This document shows, piece after piece, positions 55,978 to 64,000 of a stretch of DNA of 64,000 bases. Position 1 is the stretch's first letter, and each line of letters opens with the position of its first letter. The notes under the pieces are model-generated. The model ran no database searches. It was given only the letters and a program-made list of their open reading frames with translations, and was not told the DNA's origin. The stretch comes from Marinomonas sp. KMM3893 (GTDB taxonomy: Bacteria > Pseudomonadota > Gammaproteobacteria > Pseudomonadales > Marinomonadaceae). The stretch is from the NCBI RefSeq assembly GCF_004352855.1, contig NZ_SJSC01000010.1:1-64000 (forward strand), written 5' to 3'. The position numbers were made by a program, and so were the translations under genes.

Positions 55978-56017
55978 ATTTCGACTTATAGGTCGAAATC
56001 TGGAAATACAAGTATCA

Positions 56018-56389
56018 TTACTTGATTTCGACAGATGCACCAGCTTCTTCAAGAGCCGCTTTAAGTGCGTCAGCATCTTCTTTAGAAACGCCTTCTTTAA
56101 CAGCAGCAGGAGCGCCGTCAACAACAGCTTTAGCTTCTTTCAAGCCAAGACCAGTTGCTGCACGAACTGCTTTGATTACGTTAACTTTCTTATCGCCAGC
56201 AGCGGTAAGGATAACGTCAAATTCAGTTTGTGCTTCAGCAGCAGCGCCAGCATCAGCAGCTGGGCCAGCAGCTACAGCAGCAGCTGCAGATACGCCGAAT
56301 TTTTCTTCCATTGCTGAAATTAGTTCAACAACGTCCATCACAGACATTTCTGCTACTGCATTGATGATATCTTCTTTAGTTAGAGCCAT
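56018..56389 (-). CDS. rplL: 50S ribosomal protein L7/L12
   Basis: Stalk protein present in several copies that recruits translation factors, 123 residues. The N-terminal dimerisation part ([21 protein letters not shown]), an Ala-rich hinge (about 35-55) and the CTD ([20 protein letters not shown]) are all seen. It lies 83 nt after rplJ. Confidence 0.99.
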   Translation of the reverse strand: MALTKEDIINAVAEMSVMDVVELISAMEEKFGVSAAAAVAAGPAADAGAAAEAQTEFDVILTAAGDKKVNVIKAVRAATGLGLKEAKAVVDGAPAAVKEGVSKEDADALKAALEEAGASVEIK

Positions 56390-56472
56390 GACTCAGATTC
56401 CTAGCATTCTTTTAAAATCACCCGTAGGCGATAAAACAAAATATTTATCAAGAAGGGTTACGGTAAACCGTA

Positions 56473-56973
56473 TTACGCTGCTTCTTGCTCTTTTTGATCG
56501 CGAACCGCTGCAAGAGTACGTACAAACTTGCTTGTTGCGCCCTGAATAACACTCATCAGTTTCGCAATAGCTTCGTCGTAAGTAGGCAGTGTTGCCAATC
56601 GATCAATGTCGCCAGCTGGGATCAACTCACCGTTGAACGCCAACGCCTTTACTTCAAACTTGTCATTCGCTTTCGCGAACGTTTTCAACAAACGAGCAGC
56701 CGCACCTGGGTGTTCGTTAGAGAAAGCGATCAACGTAGGACCAACAAAGCTCTCAGCTAGACATTCGAAGTCAGTGCCTTCAACTGCACGGCGAGCCAAA
56801 GTGTTACGTACTACACGTACATAAACACCTGCTTCACGCGCTTCTTTACGTAGTGCTGTCATATTGCTCACGGTAACACCGCGAGAATCAGCAACTACTG
56901 CAGACAATGCAGTTTTAGCAGCTTCGCTAACTTCGGCGACAATGGCTTTTTTGTCTTCTAGACCTAATGCCAC
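56473..56973 (-). CDS. rplJ: 50S ribosomal protein L10
   Basis: Anchors L7/L12 to the ribosome stalk, 166 residues. The GTG start at 56973 has AGGAG upstream. [21 protein letters not shown] and [19 protein letters not shown] are family hallmarks. In E. coli the L10-L12 complex represses its own mRNA through the leader, and such a leader is visible upstream. Confidence 0.98.
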   Translation of the reverse strand: MALGLEDKKAIVAEVSEAAKTALSAVVADSRGVTVSNMTALRKEAREAGVYVRVVRNTLARRAVEGTDFECLAESFVGPTLIAFSNEHPGAAARLLKTFAKANDKFEVKALAFNGELIPAGDIDRLATLPTYDEAIAKLMSVIQGATSKFVRTLAAVRDQKEQEAA

Positions 56974-57074
56974 TGGTTTTCTCCTGGATTAGCAGGGAGA
57001 TAACTCCCCTATTTTTTACCAACTCTTCGATTGCTCGAAGTACTTGCTGGTGAGTTAGATCCAGTAAATCTGAA

Positions 57075-57150
57075 TCGGGCCACACCATCTGCGCAGGACA
57101 AACATTTTTCAACGTTGTTATTAAACCCTAAGGTTCCTGCGGTCTTTGAC
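57075..57150 (-). promoter_or_regulatory. Ribosomal L10 leader (rplJ autoregulatory RNA)
   Basis: The 230-nt rplA-rplJ gap (56974-57203) has no gene. On the minus strand it contains GACCGCAGG (57144-57136) and, 38 nt later, CCTGCGCAGATGGTG (57097-57083). These pair and form the kinked stem that L10-(L12)4 binds in the Rfam L10 leader family. It lies about 110 nt before the GTG of rplJ. Confidence 0.75.
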
Positions 57151-57203
57151 GGCCTGCACAACATATTAATGAAGGCAGACCCCAAAGCGCATGACTTAAA
57201 TGC

Positions 57204-57905
57204 TTACTTCGTAGAAGTAAGAGCACCTAAATCAATTTGTAAGCCAGGTCCCATTGTAGAAGACAAGACTACTTTTTTCATGAAAACACCTTTAGAAGAC
57301 GCAGGCTTAGCACGACGTAGGTCGGTAAGTAGCGCTTCCAAGTTGCCTCGGACAGATTCAGCAGCAAAGTCGATAGAACCGATGCCAGCGTGAATGATGC
57401 CGTTTTTATCTGTACGGTAACGAGCCTGACCTGCTTTTGCATTCTTAACTGCAGTTGCAACGTCTGGTGTTACTGTGCCAACTTTAGGGTTAGGCATTAG
57501 ACCACGTGGGCCTAAGATCTGACCAAGTTGACCAACGATGCGCATTGCGTCTGGAGAAGCAATTACAACGTCAAAATCTAGGTTGCCGGCTTTAACTTGT
57601 TCAGCTAAGTCTTCAAAACCTACAACGTCAGCGCCTGCTGCTGTTGCTGCTTCGGCGTTAGCGCCTTGAGCAAATACAGCAACACGAACATCTTTACCTG
57701 TACCGTGAGGCAATACAGTAGAACCACGAACAACCTGATCAGATTTACGTGGGTCAACGCCTAGGTTTACAGATACGTCGATAGATTCTTTGAACTTAAC
57801 AGTAGAAAGCTCAGACAAAAGAGCAACAGCCTCTTCAACAGAGTACAACTTAGTTGCTTCTACTTTTTCTGCGATCAAACGAGCGCGTTTAGTTAGCTTA
57901 GCCAT
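57204..57905 (-). CDS. rplA: 50S ribosomal protein L1
   Basis: L1-stalk protein that moves deacylated tRNA out of the E site; in E. coli it represses rplK-rplA. It is 233 residues with [33 protein letters not shown] and the [12 protein letters not shown] loop. The ATG overlaps the rplK stop by 1 nt (TAATG). Confidence 0.99.
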   Translation of the reverse strand: MAKLTKRARLIAEKVEATKLYSVEEAVALLSELSTVKFKESIDVSVNLGVDPRKSDQVVRGSTVLPHGTGKDVRVAVFAQGANAEAATAAGADVVGFEDLAEQVKAGNLDFDVVIASPDAMRIVGQLGQILGPRGLMPNPKVGTVTPDVATAVKNAKAGQARYRTDKNGIIHAGIGSIDFAAESVRGNLEALLTDLRRAKPASSKGVFMKKVVLSSTMGPGLQIDLGALTSTK

Positions 57906-58339
57906 TAGATCACACCTTCAACGTCTAGACCCATAGCGCGAGCGCTACCAGCGATTGTACGAACCGCTGCATCCATATCTGCTGCAGTCAAATCAGCCTG
58001 CTTAGCAACAACAATCTCTTCAAGTTGAGCACGAGTAACCGTACCTACTTTTTGAGTGTTTGGACGTGGTGAACCACTCTTAAGGCCTGCTGCTTTCTTA
58101 AGAAGAACAGAAGCTGGAGTAGATTTTGTTTCAAATGTGAAGCTACGGTCACTGTATACAGTGATGATAACTGGTGTTGGAAGACCAGGTTCAACGCCTT
58201 GTGTTTTGGCATTAAACGCTTTACAGAATTCCATGATGTTCACACCGTGTTGACCAAGTGCTGGACCAACTGGTGGACTTGGGTTCGCTTGACCCGCTTT
58301 AACTTGAAGCTTGATATAAGCTTGGACTTTCTTAGCCAT
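57905..58339 (-). CDS. rplK: 50S ribosomal protein L11
   Basis: GTPase-centre protein needed for RelA activation, 144 residues. [28 protein letters not shown] is the thiostrepton-binding N-terminal domain with its prolines. It lies 49 nt after nusG; no clear promoter was seen in that gap. Confidence 0.99.
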   Translation of the reverse strand: MAKKVQAYIKLQVKAGQANPSPPVGPALGQHGVNIMEFCKAFNAKTQGVEPGLPTPVIITVYSDRSFTFETKSTPASVLLKKAAGLKSGSPRPNTQKVGTVTRAQLEEIVVAKQADLTAADMDAAVRTIAGSARAMGLDVEGVI

Positions 58340-58388
58340 TGTATAACTCCAGATGGGTCACTGCCCGAAGGCTACCCGTTCAACAAAA

Positions 58389-58922
58389 TCAGGCTTTTTC
58401 AACCTGACTAAATTCCAAATCAACTGGTGTAGAGCGCCCAAAAATAAGCACAGCCACCTTGATTCGGCTTTTATCGTAGTCCACTTCTTCAACGACACCG
58501 TTAAAGTCTGCAAATGGACCTTCGTTAACACGAACCACTTCCCCAACTTCAAACAAAGTCTTAGGACGAGGCTTGTCAACGCCATCATTTACGCGTTGCA
58601 GAATAGCATTCGCTTCGCGCTCTGTGATTGGAGAAGGTTTGTCCGCTGTACCGCCAATAAAGCCTAATACACGCGACGTGCCCTTAACCAAGTGCCAAGA
58701 GTCATCATTCATATCCATTTGGACTAACACATAGCCTGGATAGAATTTTCTCTCACTCTTGCGCTTTTTACCATCTCGAATTTCAACCACTTCTTCGGTT
58801 GGAACCAAGATGTCACCAAAATTATCTTCTTGCCCCATGATCTGCACACGTTCGTTCAACGAGCGCATCACGTGCTTTTCGTACCCTGAGTACGCTTGTA
58901 CTACATACCATCGTTTCGTCAC
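58389..58922 (-). CDS. nusG: Transcription termination/antitermination factor NusG
   Basis: Processivity factor that binds RNA polymerase with its NGN domain ([15 protein letters not shown]) and Rho or S10 with its KOW domain ([21 protein letters not shown]). It is 177 residues. GTG at 58922 with AGGAG at 7 nt is chosen over a TTG two codons earlier. It lies 9 nt after secE. Confidence 0.98.
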   Translation of the reverse strand: MTKRWYVVQAYSGYEKHVMRSLNERVQIMGQEDNFGDILVPTEEVVEIRDGKKRKSERKFYPGYVLVQMDMNDDSWHLVKGTSRVLGFIGGTADKPSPITEREANAILQRVNDGVDKPRPKTLFEVGEVVRVNEGPFADFNGVVEEVDYDKSRIKVAVLIFGRSTPVDLEFSQVEKA

Positions 58923-58931
58923 GAGCAACTC

Positions 58932-59300
58932 CTAACCTATTACCGAAGAAACGATCCAACCAAGGAGCGAATCTACCCCCCATAGTACGAGAGACATAAA
59001 AATAACAACCGCTAACACGATTAAGGTAGTCTGTACTGTTTCCTGCCTTGTTGGCCATACAACCCTACGAATTTCGGTTTTCGCTTCTTTAGCCAATGTA
59101 AAGAACGCTTTACCTTTCGCAGTCTGCAACGCAACAAAACCAGCAACACCAGCCAAAACCAGAATAGCGATCAAGCGATACAATAGTGACTCAGCAGAAA
59201 AATAGTTATTACCGACAACGCCAACCGCAACCAGTAAAATAACAATCGCCCACTTAAATACGTCTCCGCGAGACGCTTGAGCTTCAGTACTCGATCTCAT
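58932..59300 (-). CDS. secE: Protein translocase subunit SecE
   Basis: Small membrane subunit of SecYEG, 122 residues. It has three predicted helices like the E. coli form, with the essential cytoplasmic segment EAKTEIRRVVWPTRQET before the last helix. It lies between tRNA-Trp and nusG. Confidence 0.97.
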   Translation of the reverse strand: MRSSTEAQASRGDVFKWAIVILLVAVGVVGNNYFSAESLLYRLIAILVLAGVAGFVALQTAKGKAFFTLAKEAKTEIRRVVWPTRQETVQTTLIVLAVVIFMSLVLWGVDSLLGWIVSSVIG

Positions 59301-59341
59301 ACTTTCAGGTAATCCCTAACTAAGAAATAGGATACGAAAAA

Positions 59342-59417
59342 TGGCAGGCCAAGAGGGACTCGAACCCCCAACAGCCGGTTTTGGAAACCGGTGCTCTACC
59401 AATTGAACTATTGGCCT
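59342..59417 (-). tRNA. tRNA-Trp (CCA)
   Basis: 76 nt with an encoded 3' GCCA end. The anticodon loop TTCCAAA gives CCA. Acceptor AGGCCAA pairs with TTGGCCT, and GGTTCGAGTCC is the T loop region. It lies 41 nt before secE, as in Pseudomonas, and has its own promoter. Confidence 0.98.
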
Positions 59418-59436
59418 ACAATCGTATGGGCGGAGG

Positions 59437-59465
59437 ATGATACCCGTCTTTGCAAAAACTAGCAA
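59437..59465 (-). promoter_or_regulatory. tRNA-Trp-secE-nusG promoter
   Basis: TTGCTA (59465-59460), a 17-bp spacer and TATCAT (59442-59437), followed by a CCTCCGCCC discriminator typical of stable-RNA promoters. The start would lie about 12 nt before the tRNA. Confidence 0.7.
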
Positions 59466-59491
59466 GGGTATTCGCCCAAAAAACAGACAAT

Positions 59492-59513
59492 AAAAAAGGC
59501 GGATCAACCACCT
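59492..59513 (-). terminator. Terminator after tRNA-Thr
   Basis: On the minus strand AGGTGG-TTGAT-CCGCCT then TTTTTT, 19 nt after the tRNA-Thr 3' end. It closes the Tyr-Gly-Thr tRNA unit. In related bacteria tufB follows tRNA-Thr here, so this may be the old tufB terminator. Confidence 0.7.
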
Positions 59514-59532
59514 ATCTTTGCATTGAAAATGC

Positions 59533-59608
59533 TGGAGCTCATGAGCAGATTTGAACTGCCGACCTCACCCTTACCAAGGGTGTGCTCTACCAACTGAGCT
59601 ACATGAGC
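59533..59608 (-). tRNA. tRNA-Thr (GGT)
   Basis: 76 nt with encoded CCA. The anticodon loop TTGGTAA gives GGT. Acceptor GCTCATG pairs with CATGAGC. It lies 1 nt from tRNA-Gly, so the three tRNAs are cut from one transcript. Confidence 0.98.
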
Positions 59609-59609
59609 T

Positions 59610-59684
59610 TGGAGCGGGTAGCGGGAATCGAACCCGCCTCTTCAGCTTGGAAGGCTGAGGTAATAGCCACTATACCATACCCGC
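59610..59684 (-). tRNA. tRNA-Gly (TCC)
   Basis: 75 nt with encoded CCA. The loop CTTCCAA gives TCC. Acceptor GCGGGTA pairs with TACCCGC. Middle gene of the Tyr-Gly-Thr cluster. Confidence 0.98.
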
Positions 59685-59687
59685 AAA

Positions 59688-59771
<84 letters not shown>

Positions 59772-59814
59772 ACGACTCATCGCTACTTGCGTAACACCCC
59801 AAAAGGTGGGAGCC

Positions 59815-59842
59815 ATTATATGAATCACGTTTCTAATTGCAA
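59815..59842 (-). promoter_or_regulatory. Promoter of the tRNA-Tyr-Gly-Thr cluster
   Basis: TTGCAA (59842-59837), a 16-bp spacer and a perfect TATAAT (59820-59815), followed by GGCTCCCACC, a GC-rich discriminator for stringent control. It lies 3 nt from the stop codon of the preceding gene. Confidence 0.8.
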
Positions 59843-59845
59843 GCA

Positions 59846-60553
59846 CTAACAAGGATTTTTTTCTAACTTTATCATCATCTTGGTTAAATCGAACTGAGCT
59901 AGAAAAGCATTCCAGTCTTCTTCATTGATAGACTGCTCAATGGTGATCTGATGCAAGGAAACGGTACGCATATGATCGTAGACATTCACCGTATAACCCG
60001 ACAAGGTTTGTATCCTTTCTCGCGCCTGTTCCGCCCGACCTTTTTCGGAATACAAACCTAAAGAAATACGATTTTTCATCTCTTCTCGAGTAATAATAAA
60101 ACTATCGATGGATTTGCTTGCCAAATCTTTCACTATTTCGGTGGCGCGCTGCTTGGTTGCAGGCGCATCAATGTACAGCCAGAATTTAGGACGCTTACCT
60201 AGCGTCTCCCCTTCTTTGTAGGCCCAGCCGAACGCTTTTAACGTTTTGACTATTTGCGCTTCATCGCCACTTTTCTCGGTTTCAATACGCGGACAGAAGA
60301 CGCCATCAGTAGCGCCTTGGGCCACAGTGGAGGCTGCAACCGCTTGATTAAGTGCCTCTTCCATTTGTTCGGTTTGCGTTTTCTCTTTGACCTTGTCCTC
60401 CTCGCTAGGCGGCTCAGACAACAAACGAATGCTTTCACTCACCGGCGGCGCGTACACCGCTTGTTTGGGCTGTGCAGCGTTATCCTGAACAAAGCTATTC
60501 CAACTCAGAAAAGCCGCGTTCGCCAACACAAATAGATAAAAAAGCCACTTCAC
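59846..60553 (-). CDS. SPOR-like membrane-anchored protein, function unknown
   Basis: A 235-residue protein with one N-terminal membrane helix (WLFYLFVLANAAFLSW), a charged linker and a C-terminal region (ISLGLYSEKGRAEQARERIQTL then GYTVNVY) resembling a SPOR peptidoglycan-binding repeat. Most of it would be periplasmic. The GTG start has GAGGG 8 nt upstream and overlaps the coaX stop by 4 nt. A similar gene follows coaX in Pseudomonas. It may bind denuded glycan at the septum, but that is unproven. Confidence 0.8.
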   Translation of the reverse strand: MKWLFYLFVLANAAFLSWNSFVQDNAAQPKQAVYAPPVSESIRLLSEPPSEEDKVKEKTQTEQMEEALNQAVAASTVAQGATDGVFCPRIETEKSGDEAQIVKTLKAFGWAYKEGETLGKRPKFWLYIDAPATKQRATEIVKDLASKSIDSFIITREEMKNRISLGLYSEKGRAEQARERIQTLSGYTVNVYDHMRTVSLHQITIEQSINEEDWNAFLAQFDLTKMMIKLEKNPC

Positions 60554-61284
60554 ATTTGCGCCCTCAAACAATCATCGCCCACGAATTTTGCTCCCTTTGC
60601 CACCAGGTGTTGCTCTTGGCTGGCATCAATACCCAGCGCATCTAAGAGCGATTTAGCATCGCCCCCCGTTACCACCCAAGTAAAGTGTTGATAGTCTTTG
60701 TAGATACGCTCAAGAAAGCCCAGAGCCATTTCATGACACCCTTGTGCAACCGCTCTAGCGGTAGAATTCGGTAAGCCGTCTGTCATGACTTTTTCCTCTG
60801 GCGTATAGCGGATACGCGCCGTTTTAGACAATAACGACGCCTCCATCATTGCTAACCCAGGCGTAATGTAACCACCTAAATGTTGTCCGGCTTTGTTTAC
60901 CATATCGACTTTTATCGCGGTACCAGCGTCCACCACAACCACATCACCACCAAACAAATGGTAACTCGCTATCACAGTTAACCAACGATCTACACCCAAC
61001 CGATGCGGCTCTTGATAGGCATTACGCACACCACAAGCTTCAGCGACGCTACTAAGCTCAACCCAATGAGCATTAGGGTAAGACGCCTTCAGTTGCTGTT
61101 GTAACGCTTCACCGTCTTCTGACGAACGCACGCTGGCAAAATAAACCGCGTCTGGCACAAAGCCTGTTTGCTTGGCAATATTCTCATCACGCACTTGCCA
61201 AAGAATGTTATCAGCATCAAACGCCGTGTATTTGATACTGGTATTACCCACATCAACGATCAATACTTTAGCGACGACGGACAC
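60550..61284 (-). CDS. coaX: Type III pantothenate kinase
   Basis: First step of coenzyme A synthesis: pantothenate to 4'-phosphopantothenate. It is 244 residues with an ASKHA fold. LIVDVGNTSIKY (8-19) is the N-terminal phosphate motif and VVVDAGTAIKVDMV the second; GGYITPGLAMM and VVTGGDA follow. The GTG at 61284 has GGAGAGG upstream and overlaps birA by 17 nt. Confidence 0.96.
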   Translation of the reverse strand: MSVVAKVLIVDVGNTSIKYTAFDADNILWQVRDENIAKQTGFVPDAVYFASVRSSEDGEALQQQLKASYPNAHWVELSSVAEACGVRNAYQEPHRLGVDRWLTVIASYHLFGGDVVVVDAGTAIKVDMVNKAGQHLGGYITPGLAMMEASLLSKTARIRYTPEEKVMTDGLPNSTARAVAQGCHEMALGFLERIYKDYQHFTWVVTGGDAKSLLDALGIDASQEQHLVAKGAKFVGDDCLRAQM

Positions 61285-62221
61285 TCACCTCTCCCCCATG
61301 CAATGCGACCAACACCCCATCTTCTTCTACCAACAGCGCACCGCTTTCATCGATACCACGAGCAATACCCATTCTCTGTTGGGAAATAGAACTGACCGTA
61401 ATTGGCTGATTAAATAGGACATCGTGAGCCTGCCAAACGGCCTGATAATGCTTCATGCCATGACCTTTTTCAAAACACTCACACACAGCGACCAACTCAT
61501 TGGTTAGGTCTGCAAGAATTTGGTTACGACTTGGCGTACGACCCAGGCGAGATGCCAGATCCGTCCATGGCTGATCAACATCAACCATTACTTCTTGCGT
61601 CATTTCTACATTTAGGCCAATACCAATAATGACATTGCAAACATCTTCATCAACGACCATTTCCAGTAGAATGCCACACACTTTTTGACCATCAATTTGC
61701 ACATCATTTGGCCATTTTAAGCCAGGGTTCGGGATGCCAAGCTTTTTAATGGTTCGCGCTACTGCGACACCCACTGCAAGGCTCAACCCTTCCACAACAC
61801 TAGGGCCACCTTCAAAACGCCAAGCAAACGACATTGTAACGTTCTTAGCAACGCCGGATGCCCATTGGCGACCACGACGCCCTCTGCCGTTAAGTTGTCG
61901 CTCAGCAGTCACTAGAACAGGTAATGCCCCACCCTCGGTAATATGTTGCTTCACGTCACTGTTGGTCGACTCTGTTTCAAACAGAATCTTGCGTACCACA
62001 TCCGTATTTATCCCTGCCGCTTCTAACGCAGGTTCTGATAGCAGCTCTAATGGTTCTGGCAGACGGTAGCCGCGACCTTTCACTGAGTGTACTGTCACCC
62101 CAATGCTTTCTAATTTTTTTAATTTTTTCCACACCGCGGCTCGCGTCACACCAATAGCTTCACCAAGCTCTTCACCAGAATGAAACTTACTGTCACTTAA
62201 AAGAGATAATACTCTTTGCAT
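61268..62221 (-). CDS. birA: Biotin-protein ligase / biotin operon repressor
   Basis: Attaches biotin to BCCP of acetyl-CoA carboxylase and, with its N-terminal helix-turn-helix (SGEELGEAIGVTRAAVWKKL), may repress bio genes. It is 317 residues. The ligase loop NGRGRRGRQW is at 111-120 and KWPNDVQIDGQKVCGILLE is the catalytic block. No bio gene is in this window. It heads birA-coaX-SPOR. Confidence 0.97.
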   Translation of the reverse strand: MQRVLSLLSDSKFHSGEELGEAIGVTRAAVWKKLKKLESIGVTVHSVKGRGYRLPEPLELLSEPALEAAGINTDVVRKILFETESTNSDVKQHITEGGALPVLVTAERQLNGRGRRGRQWASGVAKNVTMSFAWRFEGGPSVVEGLSLAVGVAVARTIKKLGIPNPGLKWPNDVQIDGQKVCGILLEMVVDEDVCNVIIGIGLNVEMTQEVMVDVDQPWTDLASRLGRTPSRNQILADLTNELVAVCECFEKGHGMKHYQAVWQAHDVLFNQPITVSSISQQRMGIARGIDESGALLVEEDGVLVALHGGEVSVRRR

Positions 62222-62225
62222 TTAT

Positions 62226-63134
62226 TTATACTCCAATCGTACTGGCATCGGCGCTGAAAAACGCAGCAAACTCTTGCCCTTTTTCAAGCTGCAACCAATT
62301 TTCTGCGGGATAATCGCACTGCTGATCTACCGCATGAAGCGCATAAGCATGACGAGATGTATCCGAGCGGTTTGCGTAACTAAGGTGAGGAAACTCACCA
62401 TTTAAAATAACCAATGACCCTTTTGGCACCGGCATGGCAACCAATTCATCAGGCTGCCAAATGTGCTCTTTCAGCGTCACCATTGTGGTCTCTGTAGCGG
62501 CAGGAGAAACACGTTCAAAACGCGTTAACAGGCCTTGTCTGTGCCCACCAGGAATCCCCCACAAACACCCATTTTCAAGCGTTGCATCCTCAAGAGCAAA
62601 CCACAATCCCACCACACTCATAGGCGTAGTATAGAGAAAGGTACTGTCTTGATGACAATTAACTTCTCCACCAATGCCTGGCTGCTTAAAGATATACATA
62701 GATTGCGCCGCTCTCGGCTCTACCATGCCCAACTGTTCAAGCAGCCCTTTCCAGACGGAAGATAAGGAGAAGGCTTTGAACAGATCATCCTGCGTATGCA
62801 GCCCATGCCCTACCTTGTTAATCGATAGTGGCAGTGCTTGTTTAAGTTCGCCCAGGGCATCAAATGCGTCTTCTTCAAAGAAGTAGGAAATTTTGTTTGC
62901 CGACGCCATAAAGTACTGATCAGTATGCCGAGTTTGTTCATTCGTAGTAAAAATAGAACGCACAGAATTCGGGTCAAATTCCATCATCAACTGCGACATT
63001 CTCTTTTTTAGCGCCTCACAGACAACCCCAGAGACCGCTGACTCAATCACTAGAAAGCCGTTTTCGTGATAATCCTTTACTTGCTCTTGGCTCAAGGTCA
63101 GCACGTCTAAATCGAGTGGATTATTTGCCCTCAT
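62226..63134 (-). CDS. Phytanoyl-CoA dioxygenase (PhyH) family oxygenase
   Basis: Probable Fe(II)/2-oxoglutarate-dependent oxygenase of 302 residues. The metal facial triad is H161xD163 (CHQDSTF) and H250 (GEFPHLSYANRS), with Arg in RSDTSRHAYAL for 2-oxoglutarate. It resembles the PHYHD1 group; substrate unknown. It stops 4 nt before birA, so it may share a transcript, though a functional link is not evident. Confidence 0.88.
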   Translation of the reverse strand: MRANNPLDLDVLTLSQEQVKDYHENGFLVIESAVSGVVCEALKKRMSQLMMEFDPNSVRSIFTTNEQTRHTDQYFMASANKISYFFEEDAFDALGELKQALPLSINKVGHGLHTQDDLFKAFSLSSVWKGLLEQLGMVEPRAAQSMYIFKQPGIGGEVNCHQDSTFLYTTPMSVVGLWFALEDATLENGCLWGIPGGHRQGLLTRFERVSPAATETTMVTLKEHIWQPDELVAMPVPKGSLVILNGEFPHLSYANRSDTSRHAYALHAVDQQCDYPAENWLQLEKGQEFAAFFSADASTIGV

Positions 63135-63163
63135 AGGTATCGCCTCTTATTTGTCTGATCTTT

Positions 63164-64000
63164 CTACTCTAAATAAGCCGTCGCCTGAATAAAGTTAGAC
63201 ACCTGCTTCATCAAGGACTCAAAAAGAGGATTCCATGAGATACGTCCGGCATGGTCACTTTTTTCCGACAACGCCGCTGACTTTTCACCAAACCAATTAT
63301 TCGTATCACTACGACACGCCTGATATTTTACCGTCTCATCAAGATACCAACCACAAATCCGGTAGGAGCCGTTTGCCCCGTAGTAGGGATTATTGGGATC
63401 ACCGTGAATCGACATATGAGACAACCCCAGAATACGTTGCTCTGGCCAATTCGTATTATAGATCCTCACTCGATCTGTATTGGCATTACTTTGCAGTCGG
63501 CTATAGAGCAACATCTGACTTTTCGGGCTAATCATGGCCTCATGGAACACAGACTCACTCACCGATGCGTCCACTGTTTGATCATCTTCAGACAGCGCCA
63601 TAAACACAGGAATGGGTTGTGGGTTATCTTGCAAAGTATTACGCGCTTCTTTCGCTAAACGGTACGCGGAAGCAATGGCAGGCACAGGAATAGAAGCGTA
63701 TTTGGCAAAATCATCCGTTGGGTAATTATCTAACCAATCTTTAAAGTAAGAAAGTAAGGGTGAGAACCAATCAATGCCGCTGTTGATTTTAAATAAAGGC
63801 GAAAACAGCAACACACCGGAAACCGCATCTGGATGCAGCCAAGCGTATTCTGCCGCCAGAGCACCGCCAGTCGAAAACCCGCCAACATAGAATACATCCA
63901 CTTCTTTTTGAAAGGTGTCTGCCGCATCCCGAAAGGCTGTGCGCCAATCATCTTCATTTACTTGAAGTAAATCCGCAGAGCGCGTGCCATGTCCTGGCAA
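63164..64000 (-). CDS. Alpha/beta hydrolase (S33/monoacylglycerol lipase-like), 5' end outside the window
   Basis: Partial protein: 278 residues are visible and the frame continues past the right edge, so the N-terminus is missing. LPGHGTRSADLL is the lid/oxyanion region. The nucleophile elbow is GFSTGG (Ser 43 of the visible part), SEDDQTVD holds the likely acid, and SHMSIHGDP the likely His. Carboxylesterase or lipase activity is probable. Signal peptide unknown because the start is cut. Confidence 0.85.
   Translation of the reverse strand: MPGHGTRSADLLQVNEDDWRTAFRDAADTFQKEVDVFYVGGFSTGGALAAEYAWLHPDAVSGVLLFSPLFKINSGIDWFSPLLSYFKDWLDNYPTDDFAKYASIPVPAIASAYRLAKEARNTLQDNPQPIPVFMALSEDDQTVDASVSESVFHEAMISPKSQMLLYSRLQSNANTDRVRIYNTNWPEQRILGLSHMSIHGDPNNPYYGANGSYRICGWYLDETVKYQACRSDTNNWFGEKSAALSEKSDHAGRISWNPLFESLMKQVSNFIQATAYLE

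Noticed and set aside
57031..57393. Plus-strand gene in the rplA-rplJ gap
   Set aside because: It crosses the L10 leader and rplA on the other strand and resembles no known protein.

Overview
The window is a housekeeping stretch of a gammaproteobacterial chromosome. Gene content and order (birA-coaX-SPOR-like gene-tRNA block-secE-nusG; uvrA divergent from an MFS gene and ssb; fabA-fabB; ribF-ileS-lspA-fkpB-ispH) resemble Pseudomonas and Oceanospirillales, and the proteins look most like those of Marinomonas. The genus is an inference from recognition, not a database result.

Left part (1-13.9 kb). The left edge holds the promoter and leader of an rRNA operon whose 16S gene lies just outside the window (minus strand). 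Next come ribF-ileS-lspA-fkpB-ispH (minus), murJ, rpsT (plus), dgkA, proB and obgE, rpmA-rplU, divergent ispB, and an alpha/beta hydrolase convergent with ispB.

Middle (13.9-29 kb). This holds the fabA-fabB pair for unsaturated fatty acids, two acyltransferases behind an M16C zinc protease, and smrA. A deletion scar joins the front of a tetR-type gene to the tail of an alcohol dehydrogenase gene. A tandem duplication gives two identical cold-shock proteins. Then come a VOC protein, ssb with a YajR-like MFS transporter, and uvrA. A textbook LexA box lies between the last two divergent units.

Right part (29-60 kb). Almost 30 kb of minus-strand genes carry the core translation and transcription set in the order tRNA-Tyr-Gly-Thr, tRNA-Trp-secE-nusG, rplKAJL-rpoBC, rpsL-rpsG-fusA-tuf, S10 operon, spc operon (including the short gene rpmJ), and alpha operon. 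Candidate promoters, an L10 leader, an rplL-rpoB attenuator, an rpsL-rpsG hairpin and terminators split this into expression units. No tufB lies between tRNA-Thr and tRNA-Trp, where related bacteria carry it.

Right edge (60-64 kb). Here are a SPOR-like membrane protein, coaX and birA in an overlapping operon, a PhyH-type dioxygenase, and an alpha/beta hydrolase cut by the window edge.

I found no prophage, IS, CRISPR, defence island or biosynthetic cluster. The most noteworthy items are regulatory or evolutionary: the gene-fusion scar, the csp duplication, the tufB gap, the SOS box and several internal promoters. I see no clearly undescribed system.
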